DNA of 64,000 bases from Halobacillus dabanensis (GCF_900114165.1 NZ_FOSB01000008.1:1-64000), one strand, 5' to 3'. Numbered from the stretch's first letter, positions 8,573 to 20,191 are shown. Made by a program: numbers and translations. The notes: generated by a model not told the origin, from the sequence alone.

Positions 8573-9712
8573 ATGAATTTTACTTTAACAGAAGAGCAGG
8601 AAATGTTGAGAAAAATGGTCCGTGACTTCGCTAAGAATGAAGTGGAACCAACAGCTGCAGAACGTGATGAAGAAGAGCGTTTCGATCGTGGAATATTCGA
8701 TAAAATGGCGGAATTAGGTTTAACAGGAATACCGTGGCCCGAAGAATACGGGGGAATCGGTTCTGATTTTGTCAGTTACGTCATCGCTGTAGAAGAGCTT
8801 TCCCGTGTTTGTGCATCAACAGGTGTTACTCTATCTGCGCACATTTCCTTAGCAAGCTGGCCGATCTTCAAATTCGGTACGGAGGAGCAAAAGAAAAAGT
8901 ATCTGACACAGTTGGCTTCAGGAGAAAAGCTCGGGGCCTATGCGCTTTCTGAACCCGGAGCAGGCAGTGACGTTTCTTCCATGAGGACACAGGCGAAGCT
9001 TGAGGGCGACCATTATGTGTTGAATGGAAGTAAAGTTTGGATTACAAACGGCGGAGTAGCTGACATTTACGTCGTATTTGCTAAAACAAATCCAGACGAA
9101 GGAAACCGGGGAATCAGTGCGTTCATCGTCGAAAAAGATACGCCAGGATTTTCAACAGGGAAGAAAGAAAAGAAACTCGGCATTCGTTCATCCCCAACAA
9201 CGGAATTGATTTTCGAAGATTGCAAGATTCCGAAAGAAAACATACTAGGGGAAGAAGGAAAAGGCTTCAAAGTAGCGATGATGACTCTGGACGGAGGTCG
9301 AAATGGAATTGCTGCTCAAGCGGTAGGAATTGCTCAAGGGGCTCTCGATGAAGCTGTCGGTTATGCCAAAGAACGGGAACAATTCGGGAAGCCGATCGCC
9401 AGTCTTCAAGGTATTTCTTTCAAGTTAGCGGACATGGCAACAGAAATAGAGGCATCTCGGCTGTTAACATACCAGGCTGCTTATTTAGAGTCCGAAGGCA
9501 AGCCATATGCAGAGGCATCAGCCATGGCGAAATTGTTCGCAGGCGATACAGCAATGAAGGTCACTACCGAAGCGGTGCAAGTCCATGGTGGGTACGGTTA
9601 TACGAAGGATTATCCAGTAGAGCGATACATGCGTGATGCGAAAATCACTCAAATATACGAAGGAACACAGGAGATCCAGAGGCTCGTAATCGGGCGCATG
9701 GTTACGAAATAG
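8573..9712 (+). CDS. acdA: Acyl-CoA dehydrogenase, short-chain type
   Basis: FAD-dependent alpha,beta-dehydrogenation of a short acyl-CoA, passing electrons to ETF. The 379 residues carry the family signatures: the [10 protein letters not shown] segment, the WITNGG segment, [13 protein letters not shown], and [15 protein letters not shown] near the C-terminus followed by YEGTQEIQ with the likely catalytic base Glu363. The RBS AGGAGGCTG precedes ATG 8573. It lies 13 bases after the frameshifted paralogue. If that paralogue is dead, this gene may carry the whole activity; if both work, one may prefer butyryl-CoA and the other isobutyryl- or 2-methylbutyryl-CoA (inference). Confidence 0.92.
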   Translation: MNFTLTEEQEMLRKMVRDFAKNEVEPTAAERDEEERFDRGIFDKMAELGLTGIPWPEEYGGIGSDFVSYVIAVEELSRVCASTGVTLSAHISLASWPIFKFGTEEQKKKYLTQLASGEKLGAYALSEPGAGSDVSSMRTQAKLEGDHYVLNGSKVWITNGGVADIYVVFAKTNPDEGNRGISAFIVEKDTPGFSTGKKEKKLGIRSSPTTELIFEDCKIPKENILGEEGKGFKVAMMTLDGGRNGIAAQAVGIAQGALDEAVGYAKEREQFGKPIASLQGISFKLADMATEIEASRLLTYQAAYLESEGKPYAEASAMAKLFAGDTAMKVTTEAVQVHGGYGYTKDYPVERYMRDAKITQIYEGTQEIQRLVIGRMVTK

Positions 9713-9724
9713 AGAGTAAGGGCT

Positions 9725-10663
9725 ATGCATTCACTTGCCGAACGTATACAGAAGCAGGATATGAGGGCTTTGGCCCGTGCGATTACGTTGATTGAAAATG
9801 ATGATGAAGAAAAGCTGGCATTGATGAGCGATATTTTTTCTATCCAGAAGCAAGCCCATTATGTCGGCATTACAGGATCACCAGGTGCTGGTAAAAGTTC
9901 ACTGATAAATCAGTTGCTCACCTATTTAAGGAAGCAGGATCTCACGGTTGCTGTCATTGCTGTCGACCCGACGAGCCCATTCAGCGGAGGGGCTCTCTTA
10001 GGAGATCGTACGAGAATGAACCAGCATTTTATGGATCCGGGGATATTCATTCGTAGTATGGCAACAAGAGGGAGTCTTGGAGGTCTGGCGCGAGCGACGA
10101 AGGATAGCATCCGTGTTTGCGATGCGTATGGCTTTGATGTGGTATTAGTTGAAACGGTAGGCGTCGGGCAATCAGAACTGGACATTATGAAAGTGGTAGA
10201 TACGACGGGACTTGTCATGACGCCGAATAGTGGCGATGTACTGCAAATCTTCAAAGCCGGGATCATGGAGATTGCAGATCTATTCATTATTAATAAAGCG
10301 GATTTACCAGGAGTCCGGAAGCTGATCTCGACACTTAAGGAATACATGATGATTGTTCAACCCGAAGGCTGGGAACCTCCAATCGTCCAAACGGTATCCA
10401 CAAAGGCTGAAGGAATGCCTGATTTATGGAAAAGGATAAAGGATCATCAATCTTATTTGTACCAGACGGATAAAGGAGCGGAACGTAGAAAGCAACAACT
10501 TCAATTGGAAGTCTATGATTTAATTCGCGAAGAAATTTGGCGCGAAGTCAAAACGGAAATGGAAAAGGACCATAAAAAAATGGAGATTTTCCAAAACCCA
10601 GATGCAGATCCTTATCAGTTAGCGCGATCCTGGTTTCAGGAATGGGCGAGGAAGGATGAGTGA
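9725..10663 (+). CDS. meaB: MeaB-family GTPase, B12 mutase chaperone
   Basis: A 312-residue G3E P-loop GTPase. It has the Walker A motif GSPGAGKSS at about residues 51-59, the segment [19 protein letters not shown], and the NKAD base-recognition motif in FIINKADLPG. MeaB proteins guard and reload adenosylcobalamin-dependent acyl-CoA mutases. This one lies 12 bases after acdA and one gene before icmF, which already contains its own G domain, so two such GTPases serve the same locus. The start follows GAGAGTAAGG; the TetR gene begins within its stop codon. Confidence 0.88.
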   Translation: MHSLAERIQKQDMRALARAITLIENDDEEKLALMSDIFSIQKQAHYVGITGSPGAGKSSLINQLLTYLRKQDLTVAVIAVDPTSPFSGGALLGDRTRMNQHFMDPGIFIRSMATRGSLGGLARATKDSIRVCDAYGFDVVLVETVGVGQSELDIMKVVDTTGLVMTPNSGDVLQIFKAGIMEIADLFIINKADLPGVRKLISTLKEYMMIVQPEGWEPPIVQTVSTKAEGMPDLWKRIKDHQSYLYQTDKGAERRKQQLQLEVYDLIREEIWREVKTEMEKDHKKMEIFQNPDADPYQLARSWFQEWARKDE

Positions 10664-11298
10664 TGTTGGCGAAAAGACAGGTACCTTCAACTATCAAAGA
10701 TGAAGCGCTCGTCTCCAAACGGAGAAACCAAATGATCAAAGGCGCCGTCACACTTTTTATGGAAAAGGGATTTCATAAAACAACAACCCGTGAGATTGCT
10801 AAGGCCTCAGGATTCAGTATCGGCACCCTTTACGAATATATCCGCAAAAAAGAAGATGTGCTGTTCCTTGTCTGTGATTCAATCTATCAGCGGGTAAAAG
10901 AGCGTATGGAAGAGTCCATAAATCCGAACCAAACGAGTGCAAACAGCCTTGTCCATGCCATCCGTTCTTATTTTCAATTGATGGATGAGATGCAGGATGA
11001 AGTTCTCGTCATGTATCAGGAGGTAAAGTCGCTCTCCCGTGATGCTCAAGATTATGTTTTACAAAAAGAACGCGACATGGTGGCAATGCTGGAGCAGGTG
11101 ATTGTGAACAGCCTCCCCGGACAGCTGACCGAAGAAGAAGTGAAACTTATGGCCAATAACATTTTCGTGCAAGGCCAAATGTGGGGATTCCGCAGATGGA
11201 TCCTCCAACGGACATTTACGATTGATACTTATACCGATACGCAGATTCATTTGTTGCTGAAAGGCCTCGATCGTGAGGTAGAAAGCACACTTCAATAG
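10663..11298 (+). CDS. TetR-family transcriptional regulator
   Basis: About 211 residues with an N-terminal TetR helix-turn-helix: RNQMIKGAVTLFMEKGF, then TTTREIAKASGFSIGTLYEYIRKKED, then a ligand-binding C-terminal domain. ATG 10663 overlaps the meaB stop by one base (a GTG three bases earlier is also possible); GGAAGGA is the RBS. Being inside the operon suggests it regulates these genes in response to an acyl-CoA, as FadR and PfmR do in related organisms. Candidate targets here are the 5235-5266 inverted repeat and the TGAATG/CATTCA palindrome before fadF. Confidence 0.88.
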   Translation: MLAKRQVPSTIKDEALVSKRRNQMIKGAVTLFMEKGFHKTTTREIAKASGFSIGTLYEYIRKKEDVLFLVCDSIYQRVKERMEESINPNQTSANSLVHAIRSYFQLMDEMQDEVLVMYQEVKSLSRDAQDYVLQKERDMVAMLEQVIVNSLPGQLTEEEVKLMANNIFVQGQMWGFRRWILQRTFTIDTYTDTQIHLLLKGLDREVESTLQ

Positions 11299-11313
11299 AA
11301 AGGAAGATCGGAT

Positions 11314-14300
11314 ATGGAACAACCGACAATCTATAAGCCGAAAAACCCCGTCCGTTTTGTGACGGCGTCCAGTCTTTTCGATGGCCATGATGCATCGATT
11401 AACATTATGAGACGTATTTTACAATCGACTGGGGGAGAAGTCATTCACTTAGGACATAATCGCTCGGTGGAAGAAGTAGTCAATGCAGCTATCCAGGAGG
11501 ATGCTCAAGGAATCGCGATTTCTTCTTATCAAGGCGGGCATGTGGAATATTTCAAATATATGGTCGATCTCTTGAATCAAAAAGGGGCGGGCCACATCCG
11601 TGTGTATGGCGGCGGGGGTGGCGTCATTATTCCGCGAGAGATCAAGGAGCTGCATGATTATGGAGTCGCTCGTGTGTTTTCACCGGAAGATGGTCGATCT
11701 CTCGGTTTGCAAGGCATGATCAACCTGATGATTGAAGAGTGTGACTTTCTCCCCCCACTGGATGTCGAGCAAGGGGTCAAAGATTTATCTGCAGGAAATC
11801 ATCAAGCAATGGCCCGTTTCATCACCTATGTGGAAAATACTCCGAAAGAAGAACGGGAAGCGGTTGCTGCTTTTGAAACAGCTGTCGAAAAAATGCAGGA
11901 AAAGACAATTCCTGTCCTGGGTATTACCGGAACAGGAGGTGCAGGTAAGAGTTCATTGACCGACGAATTGATCCGCCGCTTCATCAACGAAGTGCCAGAC
12001 AAAAAGATCGCCATCCTGTCTGTCGACCCTACGAAAAAGAAAACGGGTGGTGCTTTATTAGGTGATCGTATTCGTATGAATGCAATTTTCAATCCGAGAG
12101 TTTATATGCGTTCCTTAGCTACAAGGGATGCTCGTTCGGAGCTTTCTACAGCTGTAGAAGAAGCGATTCAAGTTGTCAAAGCGGCCGGTGTCGATTTTAT
12201 CATCGTCGAAACAAGTGGAATAGGGCAAGGGGATGCTGCCATTACGGACATTACGGATTTATCCATGTACGTCATGACTGCGGAATTCGGTGCCCCTTCA
12301 CAGCTGGAGAAGATCGACATGATTGATTTTGCTGATTTTATCGTTATCAATAAGTTTGAACAAAAAGGTTCAGAGGATGCTTTTAATCAAGTGAAAAAAC
12401 AGTACCAGCGCAGTCATATGCTTTTCCATGAAGATGACAGCAAGTTCCCTGTTTACGGCACGATCGCTAGTCAATTCAATGACCCGGGTACAAACACATT
12501 ATTCGCCGCTTTGATCGATAAGTTGAATGAGAAATTCGCCTGGCAGGATGAGACATCTTTTTCTGTTGTAGATAAAGTAGAGAAACAAAATGTCATCATT
12601 CCGAACGAAAGAAAACAATATTTGCGTGACATTGCCCTTGCGGTACGAAATTATCATGAAGATACAGAGGACCAGGCGGAAAAAGCGCGTAAATTGTACC
12701 AACTGAAAGGCACTGTAGAAATGCTTGAGGAGGAAGGTACAAAAGAAAGCCTTCATCGTTTGATAGAAGACTATGAACGTAAGTTGTCACAAGAGGCGAA
12801 AGATAAACTGGACGACTGGGATGATCTTCACGAGCGCTATAGTGGAGATACTTACAAGTTCAAAGTGCGAGACAAAGAGATTACGATGGATATTACGACA
12901 GAGAGTTTAAGCGGTACGAAGATCCCGAAAGTCGCTTTGCCGAAATATATGGACTGGGGTGATCGGTTAACATGGTTACTCAGTGAAAATGTCCCTGGGT
13001 CTTTTCCATTCACTGCAGGAGTCTTTCCGTTTAAACGGAAGGGAGAGGATCCGAAGCGGCAGTTTGCAGGAGAAGGAACACCGGAGCGGACGAACCGGAG
13101 ATTTCACTATTTATCAGAAGGGGACGATGCGAAGCGTCTGAGTACGGCCTTTGACTCTGTCACACTGTACGGGGAAGACCCTGATGAACGCCCGGACATT
13201 TACGGGAAGGTAGGAGAAAGTGGCGTCAATATTTGTACACTGGAAGATATGAAAAAACTTTATGATGGTTTTGATCTCGTGGCCCCGTCCACATCCGTGT
13301 CGATGACGATCAATGGACCTGCACCTATCATCCTTGCAATGTTTTTCAATACAGCGATCGATCAGCAATTGGAAAAATTCAAAGAAGATAATGGTCGGGA
13401 ACCGAATGTTGAGGAAGCAGCATCGATCAAAGCAGAGACCATTCATACGGTCCGCGGGACTGTTCAGGCGGATATCCTGAAAGAAGACCAGGGGCAGAAT
13501 ACCTGTATCTTCTCCACAGAATTTGCGCTCCGAATGATGGGCGATATCCAGCAGTATTTCATCGACAATGAAGTGCGTAACTATTACTCTGTTTCCATCT
13601 CTGGATATCATATTGCTGAAGCAGGCGCAAATCCGATTACCCAGCTTGCGTTCACACTTGCCAACGGTTTTACGTATGTCGAGTATTACTTGAGCAGAGG
13701 CATGGACATTAACAAATTCGCACCAAACTTATCGTTCTTCTTTTCTAACGGACTGGATCCCGAGTATACCGTCCTCGGGCGTGTCGCCCGCCGTATTTGG
13801 TCCGTAGTCATGCGTGACAAATATGGAGCAAACGAACGGAGTCAGAAATTGAAGTACCATATTCAGACATCCGGACGCTCTCTCCATGCCCAAGAAATCG
13901 ATTTTAACGATATTCGAACGACATTGCAGGCTTTGATTGCGATTCAGGACAATTGTAACTCTCTACACACGAACTCCTATGATGAAGCGATCACTACACC
14001 AACGGAAGAATCGGTTCGTCGGGCGATGGCGATCCAAATGATCATCAGTAAAGAATTCGGGCTTACAAAGAATGAAAACTCCTTACAGGGATCCTATATC
14101 ATCCGCGAGCTTACAGACCTTGTAGAAGAAGCGGTTTTACAAGAGTTCGAACGCATCAACGACCGCGGAGGCGTCCTTGGCGCGATGGAGCGTCAATATC
14201 AAAGAGGGAAAATTCAGGAAGAGTCCCTTTATTATGAAGGGAAAAAGCATTCAGGAGAACTGCCGATCATCGGGGTGAACACTTACCTGAATCCGAATCC

Positions 14301-14559
14301 ACCTTCTGAGGAACAGATTGACTCTATGGAACTTGCCCGTGCATCCAAAGAAGAAAAAGAACACCAGATCACAGAATTGCGCAACTTCCAGAACTCTCAT
14401 GAAGAGGAAGCAGCTCAAGCATTGAACCGCCTGCAGCAAGTTGCAGCCACTGGTGGCAACATTTTCGAAGAGCTTATGGAAACCGTCAAAGTAGCAAGCC
14501 TCGGCCAAATCACAAACGCCCTCTACCAAGTCGGCGGACAATATAGAAGAAATATGTAA
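11314..14559 (+). CDS. icmF: Fused isobutyryl-CoA mutase IcmF
   Basis: Adenosylcobalamin-dependent interconversion of isobutyryl-CoA and n-butyryl-CoA. The 1081-residue protein has the full fused architecture: an N-terminal B12-binding domain with DGHDAS at residues 23-28, a central MeaB-like GTPase domain with Walker [10 protein letters not shown] from residue 206, and a C-terminal acyl-CoA-binding TIM barrel. GAAAGGAAGATC supplies the RBS, 15 bases after the TetR stop. Butyryl-CoA from fatty acids can thus be turned into the isobutyryl starter for iso-branched lipids, or valine-derived isobutyryl-CoA can enter beta-oxidation through the upstream enzymes. It is the last gene of the operon. 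Confidence 0.95.
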   Translation: MEQPTIYKPKNPVRFVTASSLFDGHDASINIMRRILQSTGGEVIHLGHNRSVEEVVNAAIQEDAQGIAISSYQGGHVEYFKYMVDLLNQKGAGHIRVYGGGGGVIIPREIKELHDYGVARVFSPEDGRSLGLQGMINLMIEECDFLPPLDVEQGVKDLSAGNHQAMARFITYVENTPKEEREAVAAFETAVEKMQEKTIPVLGITGTGGAGKSSLTDELIRRFINEVPDKKIAILSVDPTKKKTGGALLGDRIRMNAIFNPRVYMRSLATRDARSELSTAVEEAIQVVKAAGVDFIIVETSGIGQGDAAITDITDLSMYVMTAEFGAPSQLEKIDMIDFADFIVINKFEQKGSEDAFNQVKKQYQRSHMLFHEDDSKFPVYGTIASQFNDPGTNTLFAALIDKLNEKFAWQDETSFSVVDKVEKQNVIIPNERKQYLRDIALAVRNYHEDTEDQAEKARKLYQLKGTVEMLEEEGTKESLHRLIEDYERKLSQEAKDKLDDWDDLHERYSGDTYKFKVRDKEITMDITTESLSGTKIPKVALPKYMDWGDRLTWLLSENVPGSFPFTAGVFPFKRKGEDPKRQFAGEGTPERTNRRFHYLSEGDDAKRLSTAFDSVTLYGEDPDERPDIYGKVGESGVNICTLEDMKKLYDGFDLVAPSTSVSMTINGPAPIILAMFFNTAIDQQLEKFKEDNGREPNVEEAASIKAETIHTVRGTVQADILKEDQGQNTCIFSTEFALRMMGDIQQYFIDNEVRNYYSVSISGYHIAEAGANPITQLAFTLANGFTYVEYYLSRGMDINKFAPNLSFFFSNGLDPEYTVLGRVARRIWSVVMRDKYGANERSQKLKYHIQTSGRSLHAQEIDFNDIRTTLQALIAIQDNCNSLHTNSYDEAITTPTEESVRRAMAIQMIISKEFGLTKNENSLQGSYIIRELTDLVEEAVLQEFERINDRGGVLGAMERQYQRGKIQEESLYYEGKKHSGELPIIGVNTYLNPNPPSEEQIDSMELARASKEEKEHQITELRNFQNSHEEEAAQALNRLQQVAATGGNIFEELMETVKVASLGQITNALYQVGGQYRRNM

Positions 14560-14592
14560 TCTTAAGTTAAGGGATTTCTTTGCCGTAACAGA

Positions 14593-14655
14593 GTAAGGGG
14601 CGGGTTGGGAAACCACTCGCTTTCCTGCGGGGGGCCTGGCGAGCTTCTGTACCCC
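14593..14655. repeat. Truncated core of the fold-back repeat family
   Basis: GGGTTGGGAAACCACTCGC followed by TTTCCTGCGGGGGGCCTGGCGAGC matches the left part of the core seen at 17.9, 35.6 and 61.1 kb. The rest is missing. It lies between icmF and its terminator. Confidence 0.65.
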
Positions 14656-14744
14656 TCAAAATGATTAAGAAGGTCATAGAAAGTTAGTGATTTCCCTGAC
14701 CTTCAAACACTGGTGAACAAAACGGAATCAGGTTGAATAAATAA

Positions 14745-14775
14745 AGCCCTCGCCTATTGGAAAGCGAGGGCTTTT
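14745..14775. terminator. Bidirectional terminator between icmF and the converging small gene
   Basis: AGCCCTCGC (14745-14753) and GCGAGGGCT (14764-14772) form a 9-bp stem with a 10-base loop. TTTT follows on the + strand and an AT-rich tract on the - strand. Confidence 0.85.
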
Positions 14776-14778
14776 CTA

Positions 14779-15093
14779 TTAGTGACCGCCGACCTGGTCG
14801 TCATCATGGGCCTGATTCACTGCTGTTACATAAGGTTTCTTCATCCCGTACCATTCATACGTAATATTGTATGTTTGTCCTTCTTCCAGAAGCATCCATG
14901 TACTCGTATCTTTCACATGTACTTTTTTATCCTCGACCTCAATAAAGTAACCTTCATCATTATGAGATTTCGTGGAAACTTCTGCTTCTTCCATATGCTC
15001 TTCGTGGATCATGCCGTAGCTTGTGAAAAGCCATATGCCAATAGCCAGAGCTGCAATCGTTGTGGCAATCCAATTGAAAGGGTGATTTTGCAT
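14779..15093 (-). CDS. Hypothetical membrane-anchored protein
   Basis: Unrecognised. From ATG 15093 (MQNHPFNW, with GGAGA about nine bases upstream) it has 104 residues; an in-frame ATG at 15117 has a poorer RBS. One transmembrane helix (about residues 8-26) is followed by an acidic extracytoplasmic region with several His and Glu residues (HEEHMEEAE near the membrane and HDDDQVGGH at the C-terminus). These acidic/histidine clusters could bind metal, but this is speculative. It converges with icmF and shares its terminator. Confidence 0.6.
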   Translation of the reverse strand: MQNHPFNWIATTIAALAIGIWLFTSYGMIHEEHMEEAEVSTKSHNDEGYFIEVEDKKVHVKDTSTWMLLEEGQTYNITYEWYGMKKPYVTAVNQAHDDDQVGGH

Positions 15094-15240
15094 CCTTCGT
15101 CTCTCCTTATTCAACATTTTCTACCTATAGTTTAAATTAAAATGGCAGGAACACCAAGATTTATGTCTAATCTTTATTCTATATGGAAAGTTTATTTTCA
15201 TGTAAGTTTGGTTAGAAAATGGAAGAGGGCATGGCTCTAT

Positions 15241-15269
15241 TTGATTTTTGTTATACCAAATCATATAAT
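15241..15269 (+). promoter_or_regulatory. Sigma-A promoter of rpoE
   Basis: TTGATT (15241-15246), a 17-base spacer, then a perfect TATAAT (15264-15269), about 80 bases upstream of the rpoE start. Confidence 0.7.
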
Positions 15270-15347
15270 GGATGGTATGATTAAATGTGATTCGTATGCC
15301 TATGAGATTATTTATTCTATTTTGTCTATATAAAGGAGTGCTGGACC

Positions 15348-15887
15348 GTGAGCTTAAAAGAAATGAGCCGTGACCAAATTCAAGAAATTTCCATGATTGA
15401 CCTTGCGACTACAATCCTGGAGGAAGAACGTGAAGCGATTGACTTCAACGAAATTTTCCATCGCATTGCAGAGATGAAAGGTTTCACAGAGGCGCAAAAA
15501 GAACAGTACATCGCACAGTTCTATACGGACATGAATATCGACGGTCAATTCATGACTATTGGAACGAACCGTTGGGGACTGAAGAAATGGTACCCTGTGG
15601 AACAGATGGAAGAGGAGATCGCCAACCTTCCACAAAAGCGTAAAAAGAAAAAGAAGAAGAAGCCTTCCAAATTGCTTGAAGACGAGTTGGGTGTTTCTGA
15701 ATACGATGATGCAGATGAAGATGAGCTGGAAGATGATCTCGAATTGACGGATGAAGATTTGGATCTGGATGACGATGATGACGATATTGAAGGTGATTAC
15801 GAAGAGGATGATCTCGACGAAGAAGAGGAAGAAATGGTCGAGGATGACATCAGCTTCATTGGAGATGACGACGAAGAAGATAAATAA
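15348..15887 (+). CDS. rpoE: DNA-directed RNA polymerase delta subunit
   Basis: A 179-residue protein with the N-terminal globular HARE-type domain (about residues 1-95) and a long, almost entirely acidic Asp/Glu tail that is disordered in known delta subunits. Delta displaces RNA and speeds RNA polymerase recycling. A lysine run (KRKKKKKKKP) joins the two halves. The start is GTG 15348 behind AAAGGAG. pyrG follows, as in B. subtilis. The tail looks somewhat long, in keeping with a halophile, though I cannot measure this against other species here. Confidence 0.93.
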   Translation: MSLKEMSRDQIQEISMIDLATTILEEEREAIDFNEIFHRIAEMKGFTEAQKEQYIAQFYTDMNIDGQFMTIGTNRWGLKKWYPVEQMEEEIANLPQKRKKKKKKKPSKLLEDELGVSEYDDADEDELEDDLELTDEDLDLDDDDDDIEGDYEEDDLDEEEEEMVEDDISFIGDDDEEDK

Positions 15888-15891
15888 GATG

Positions 15892-15999
15892 TTGACTTTT
15901 AAAAGTCATAAAAGTAGAATCTTATTTGGGCTCTTTAATTTCCTGAAACGAAATTTCCAAACGCTCCCCGAGAGAGGGGAGCGTTTTTTGTTTTTTATA
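15892..15999 (+). promoter_or_regulatory. pyrG promoter and CTP-sensing attenuator
   Basis: -35 TTGACT (15892-15897), 17 bases, -10 TAGAAT (15915-15920), then a start site at GGGCTC (15928-15933). About 30 bases on is a terminator with stem CGCTCCCC (15962-15969)/GGGGAGCG (15976-15983) and a T-run. In B. subtilis, low CTP makes RNA polymerase stall after GGG and add extra G residues. The G-rich 5' end then pairs with the C-rich 5' strand of the terminator and prevents termination. Both required parts, GGGC start and a CUCCCC terminator arm, are visible here. It also ends rpoE transcription. Confidence 0.85.
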
Positions 16000-16010
16000 T
16001 GAAAATGGTC

Positions 16011-16036
16011 GGCGCCTTAGTTTTGGCTAAGGCGCC
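16011..16036. other. Second hairpin in the pyrG leader
   Basis: GGCGCCTTAG (16011-16020) and CTAAGGCGCC (16027-16036) form a perfect 10-bp stem with a 6-base loop. It lies just after the attenuator T-run and 143 bases before pyrG, with no T-run of its own. It could stabilise the read-through mRNA or be an independent element. Confidence 0.45.
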
Positions 16037-16149
16037 TGTGCTGTTGCATGATCAAGCTTCCAGTTTTTCTTCGATAGAGAAATGTTGTGGAAACTCATGC
16101 TTTTCTGTAAAAGCCTCTTATCAAATGAGATGGATTAGTGAATAACTAA

Positions 16150-17784
<1,635 letters not shown>

Positions 17785-17796
17785 TTTTTCCAACCC

Positions 17797-17834
17797 AAAG
17801 AGGCGATGTCCAAAAAGACAACGCCTCTTTTTCT
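17797..17834 (+). terminator. pyrG terminator
   Basis: AAAGAGGCG-A-TGTC and GACA-A-CGCCTCTTT pair around a short A-rich loop, followed by T residues, 12 bases after the pyrG stop. Confidence 0.85.
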
Positions 17835-17848
17835 ATATCTTCAACAAA

Positions 17849-18631
17849 ATGGCAGTATTCCGTAAGACTCGATTTCGAGATAAACGGGATCCGTTGCCGT
17901 ATGAAGGTAAGGGGTGGTGGGGAAGCTACTCGTCTAGCTCTATCGTCCAGACACTCGTGTCTACCAGGACGATTCCGCATTTGAACACTTTCCTGTGGGG
18001 GACCTGGCGAGCTTCCTCGGGCGGTCTGCCGCACTACGGGATCTCACCTACCTCCTTCTCCCACAGGAGTCTCGCAGCTTCTCCACCACCCCATTCGAAG
18101 TTAATGAGAAACGAATCCCTTTACCAGGAAGGTGCGTCTTCCAGCATCCCTGTCTTATGGGAATATAACGCTCTATAGCAAGGTTTCCACCATGGGAATA
18201 CCTTATGCTCATCAGCCCGGTCCCAATATTGGAGTGGTTTCGAGAATCGATTTTCGCAAGGTGCAGAGGGGAATTGCGAGACTCCTAATGTGAAAGCGGA
18301 AGTCCCTTGGTCAGCGGCGTATGGACTGGACTGAGCTGGAGGAGATAAAGGAAACACGAAGAGCGTAGCGATTCGATGTTGACTTATCGTACAGAAGCGA
18401 GGGAAGTCTCACTAGCCGCTAGGCACTGGAGCTGGATAGCACACATATGGCTTATGCAATCCTTTGAATGTAGGTCCATTCAGGTGTAAGAACGGAAAAA
18501 AGTGCTTGGTGAGACCCCGGAAGGCTTTGGCCTGAGGAGGCTCACCGCGCTCCCGCGGAAAGCGAGTTATTCCCCGCCGCACCTATCCACCCATAAAAAG
18601 TCTCGAAACGGAGTCTTCAAGAATAGGGAGC
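17849..18631 (+). repeat. Composite fold-back repeat, copy with internal insertion
   Basis: Left end TGGCAGTATTCCGTAAGACT, then a core (about 17911-18100) with arms related to GGGGTGGTGGGGAAGCT/AGCTTCTCCACCACCCC. A middle segment follows, then a second, inverted core reaching about 18590, and the right end TCTCGAAACGGAGTCTTC to 18631. Compared with the 37965-38498 copy, which lies in the opposite orientation, it carries about 240 extra bases after GAATTGCGAGACTCC (about 18285-18500). These include a tail of the other repeat family (GGCACTGGAGCTGGATA). Open frames here have no coding character. The gap to spo0F at 18632-18797 shows no clear promoter. Confidence 0.85.
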
Positions 18632-18797
18632 ATTTTGTGGAAGTTGGGGAGGGTGGAGGGGGTTTACAGAAATTTTGACAAATAGAACGTATGTGCTGCA
18701 GGAATGCGAGGGGTATCCCTAGAAAATACATATTTAGAGAAAAAGAGGTATAAGGTTTAGGTGTTGGAAACTTATTTAAAGAAAGGCGGGAGAAAGC

Positions 18798-19169
18798 ATG
18801 GCTAATAAAATCCTTATCGTGGACGACCAACCAGGGATACGTCTTCTATTGGAAGAAATTTTAAAAACAGAGGGTTACGAGATAATTACTGCCAAAACAG
18901 GAAGAGAAGCGTGTGATCTGGTTGAAGAAGGAGACCTAGACCTCATCATTATGGATTACAATCTACCGGTCATGCATGGCAAAGATGTTCTGCTTTATTT
19001 AGAAGAAATGGATTTCAGCTCACCTGTAGTGGTTATAACGGGAGCTTCCAAAGAATCCATTGAAAAAGAAGTCGATTTTCCTTTTGTAACTGATATCATA
19101 ACCAAGCCATTTGACATCCATAATTTGAAAGAATTGGTAAACGGAACCCTTGTTCATAGTCGTTCATGA
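18798..19169 (+). CDS. spo0F: Spo0F, sporulation phosphorelay response regulator
   Basis: A single receiver domain of 123 residues. Conserved sites are present: acidic pair Asp9-Asp10 in LIVDDQ, phosphoacceptor Asp53 in IIMDYNLPVMHG, Thr81 and Lys103 in KPFDI. Spo0F relays phosphate from sensor kinases to Spo0B in the sporulation decision. Identity rests on size, absence of an output domain, the KPFDI segment and the place between pyrG and fbaA. The middle (residues about 83-100) is quite different from the B. subtilis protein as I recall it, so partner specificity may differ. The RBS is AAAGGCGGGAG. Confidence 0.82.
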   Translation: MANKILIVDDQPGIRLLLEEILKTEGYEIITAKTGREACDLVEEGDLDLIIMDYNLPVMHGKDVLLYLEEMDFSSPVVVITGASKESIEKEVDFPFVTDIITKPFDIHNLKELVNGTLVHSRS

Positions 19170-19327
19170 CTTTTTTCTTAATGTAAGCGTTATATAATTC
19201 TCCTGATGTTGCACCATAGAAAGGGTATTGGTATTCTAATACTGTAACCAAACTTACATGGTGTGTTTTCGTATGGGAACAGACTTGTAAATAAGGAACA
19301 GTACGTTAACTAAAGGAGGATTCTTTC

Positions 19328-20191
19328 ATGCCACTAGTATCAATGAAAGAAATGCTAGAAAAAGCTAAGGAAGAACGCTACGGCGTAGGTCAGTTCAACC
19401 TTAATAACTTAGAATATGCTCAAGCCATTCTTCAGGCTGCTGAAGAAGAGCAGTCCCCAGTAATCTTGGGTGTATCTGAAGGAGCAGGCCGCTACATGGG
19501 TGGTTTCAACGTTGTCGTCGACATGGTGAAAGCACTAATGAAGTCTTATGGTACAACGGTACCTGTTGCGATTCACTTGGACCACGGTTCAAGCTTTGAA
19601 AAATGTGCAGAAGCGATCCACGCTGGTTTCACTTCTGTCATGATCGATGCTTCCCACGATCCACTGGAAGAGAACATTGCTGTTACTCGTAAAGTGGTTG
19701 AACTTGCACACATCCACGGAGTATCTGTTGAAGCAGAGCTTGGCCGTGTAGGTGGACAAGAAGACGACATCATCGTTGACGATGCAGAAGCAGCGTATGC
19801 TATCCCATCCGAATGTAAGCAATTGGTCGACGAAACAAATGTTGACGTATTTGCACCTGCTCTAGGTTCTGTACATGGCCCTTACAAAGGTGAGCCGAAC
19901 CTTGGCTTTGATCGCATGGAAGAAATTATGGGTCTTGTTGATAAGCCACTTGTCCTTCACGGTGGTACAGGCATCCCGACAGCTGATATCAAGAAAGCTA
20001 TTTCTTTCGGTACAGCTAAGATCAATGTAAATACAGAGAACCAAATGGCTCAGGGTAAAGCCGTTCGCCAAGTTCTTGCTGAACAGCCGGAACAATATGA
20101 CCCACGTAAATATCTTGGACCTGGTCGTGACGCGATCAAGGAAACAGTTATTGGTAAAATGCGTGAGTTTGGTTCTTCTCAAAAAGCATAA
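19328..20191 (+). CDS. fbaA: Class II fructose-bisphosphate aldolase
   Basis: Cleaves fructose-1,6-bisphosphate to dihydroxyacetone phosphate and glyceraldehyde-3-phosphate, reversibly, using Zn2+. The 287 residues include the metal-binding HLDHG motif with His83 and His86, the [13 protein letters not shown] segment and the phosphate-binding HGGTGIP motif. ATG 19328 follows AAAGGAGGA. It lies between spo0F and tal, as in B. subtilis. TGTAAGCGTT at 19181 upstream resembles a cre half but fails at the end, so I do not call one. Confidence 0.96.
   Translation: MPLVSMKEMLEKAKEERYGVGQFNLNNLEYAQAILQAAEEEQSPVILGVSEGAGRYMGGFNVVVDMVKALMKSYGTTVPVAIHLDHGSSFEKCAEAIHAGFTSVMIDASHDPLEENIAVTRKVVELAHIHGVSVEAELGRVGGQEDDIIVDDAEAAYAIPSECKQLVDETNVDVFAPALGSVHGPYKGEPNLGFDRMEEIMGLVDKPLVLHGGTGIPTADIKKAISFGTAKINVNTENQMAQGKAVRQVLAEQPEQYDPRKYLGPGRDAIKETVIGKMREFGSSQKA

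Noticed and set aside
17849-18178. 109-residue and neighbouring open frames, with similar peptides encoded near 38.3 kb
   Set aside because: The peptide similarity only reflects the repeated DNA element in opposite orientation, not a gene family.
19181-19194. cre-like TGTAAGCGTTATAT before fbaA
   Set aside because: The last positions do not fit the consensus, and it is far from a recognisable promoter.
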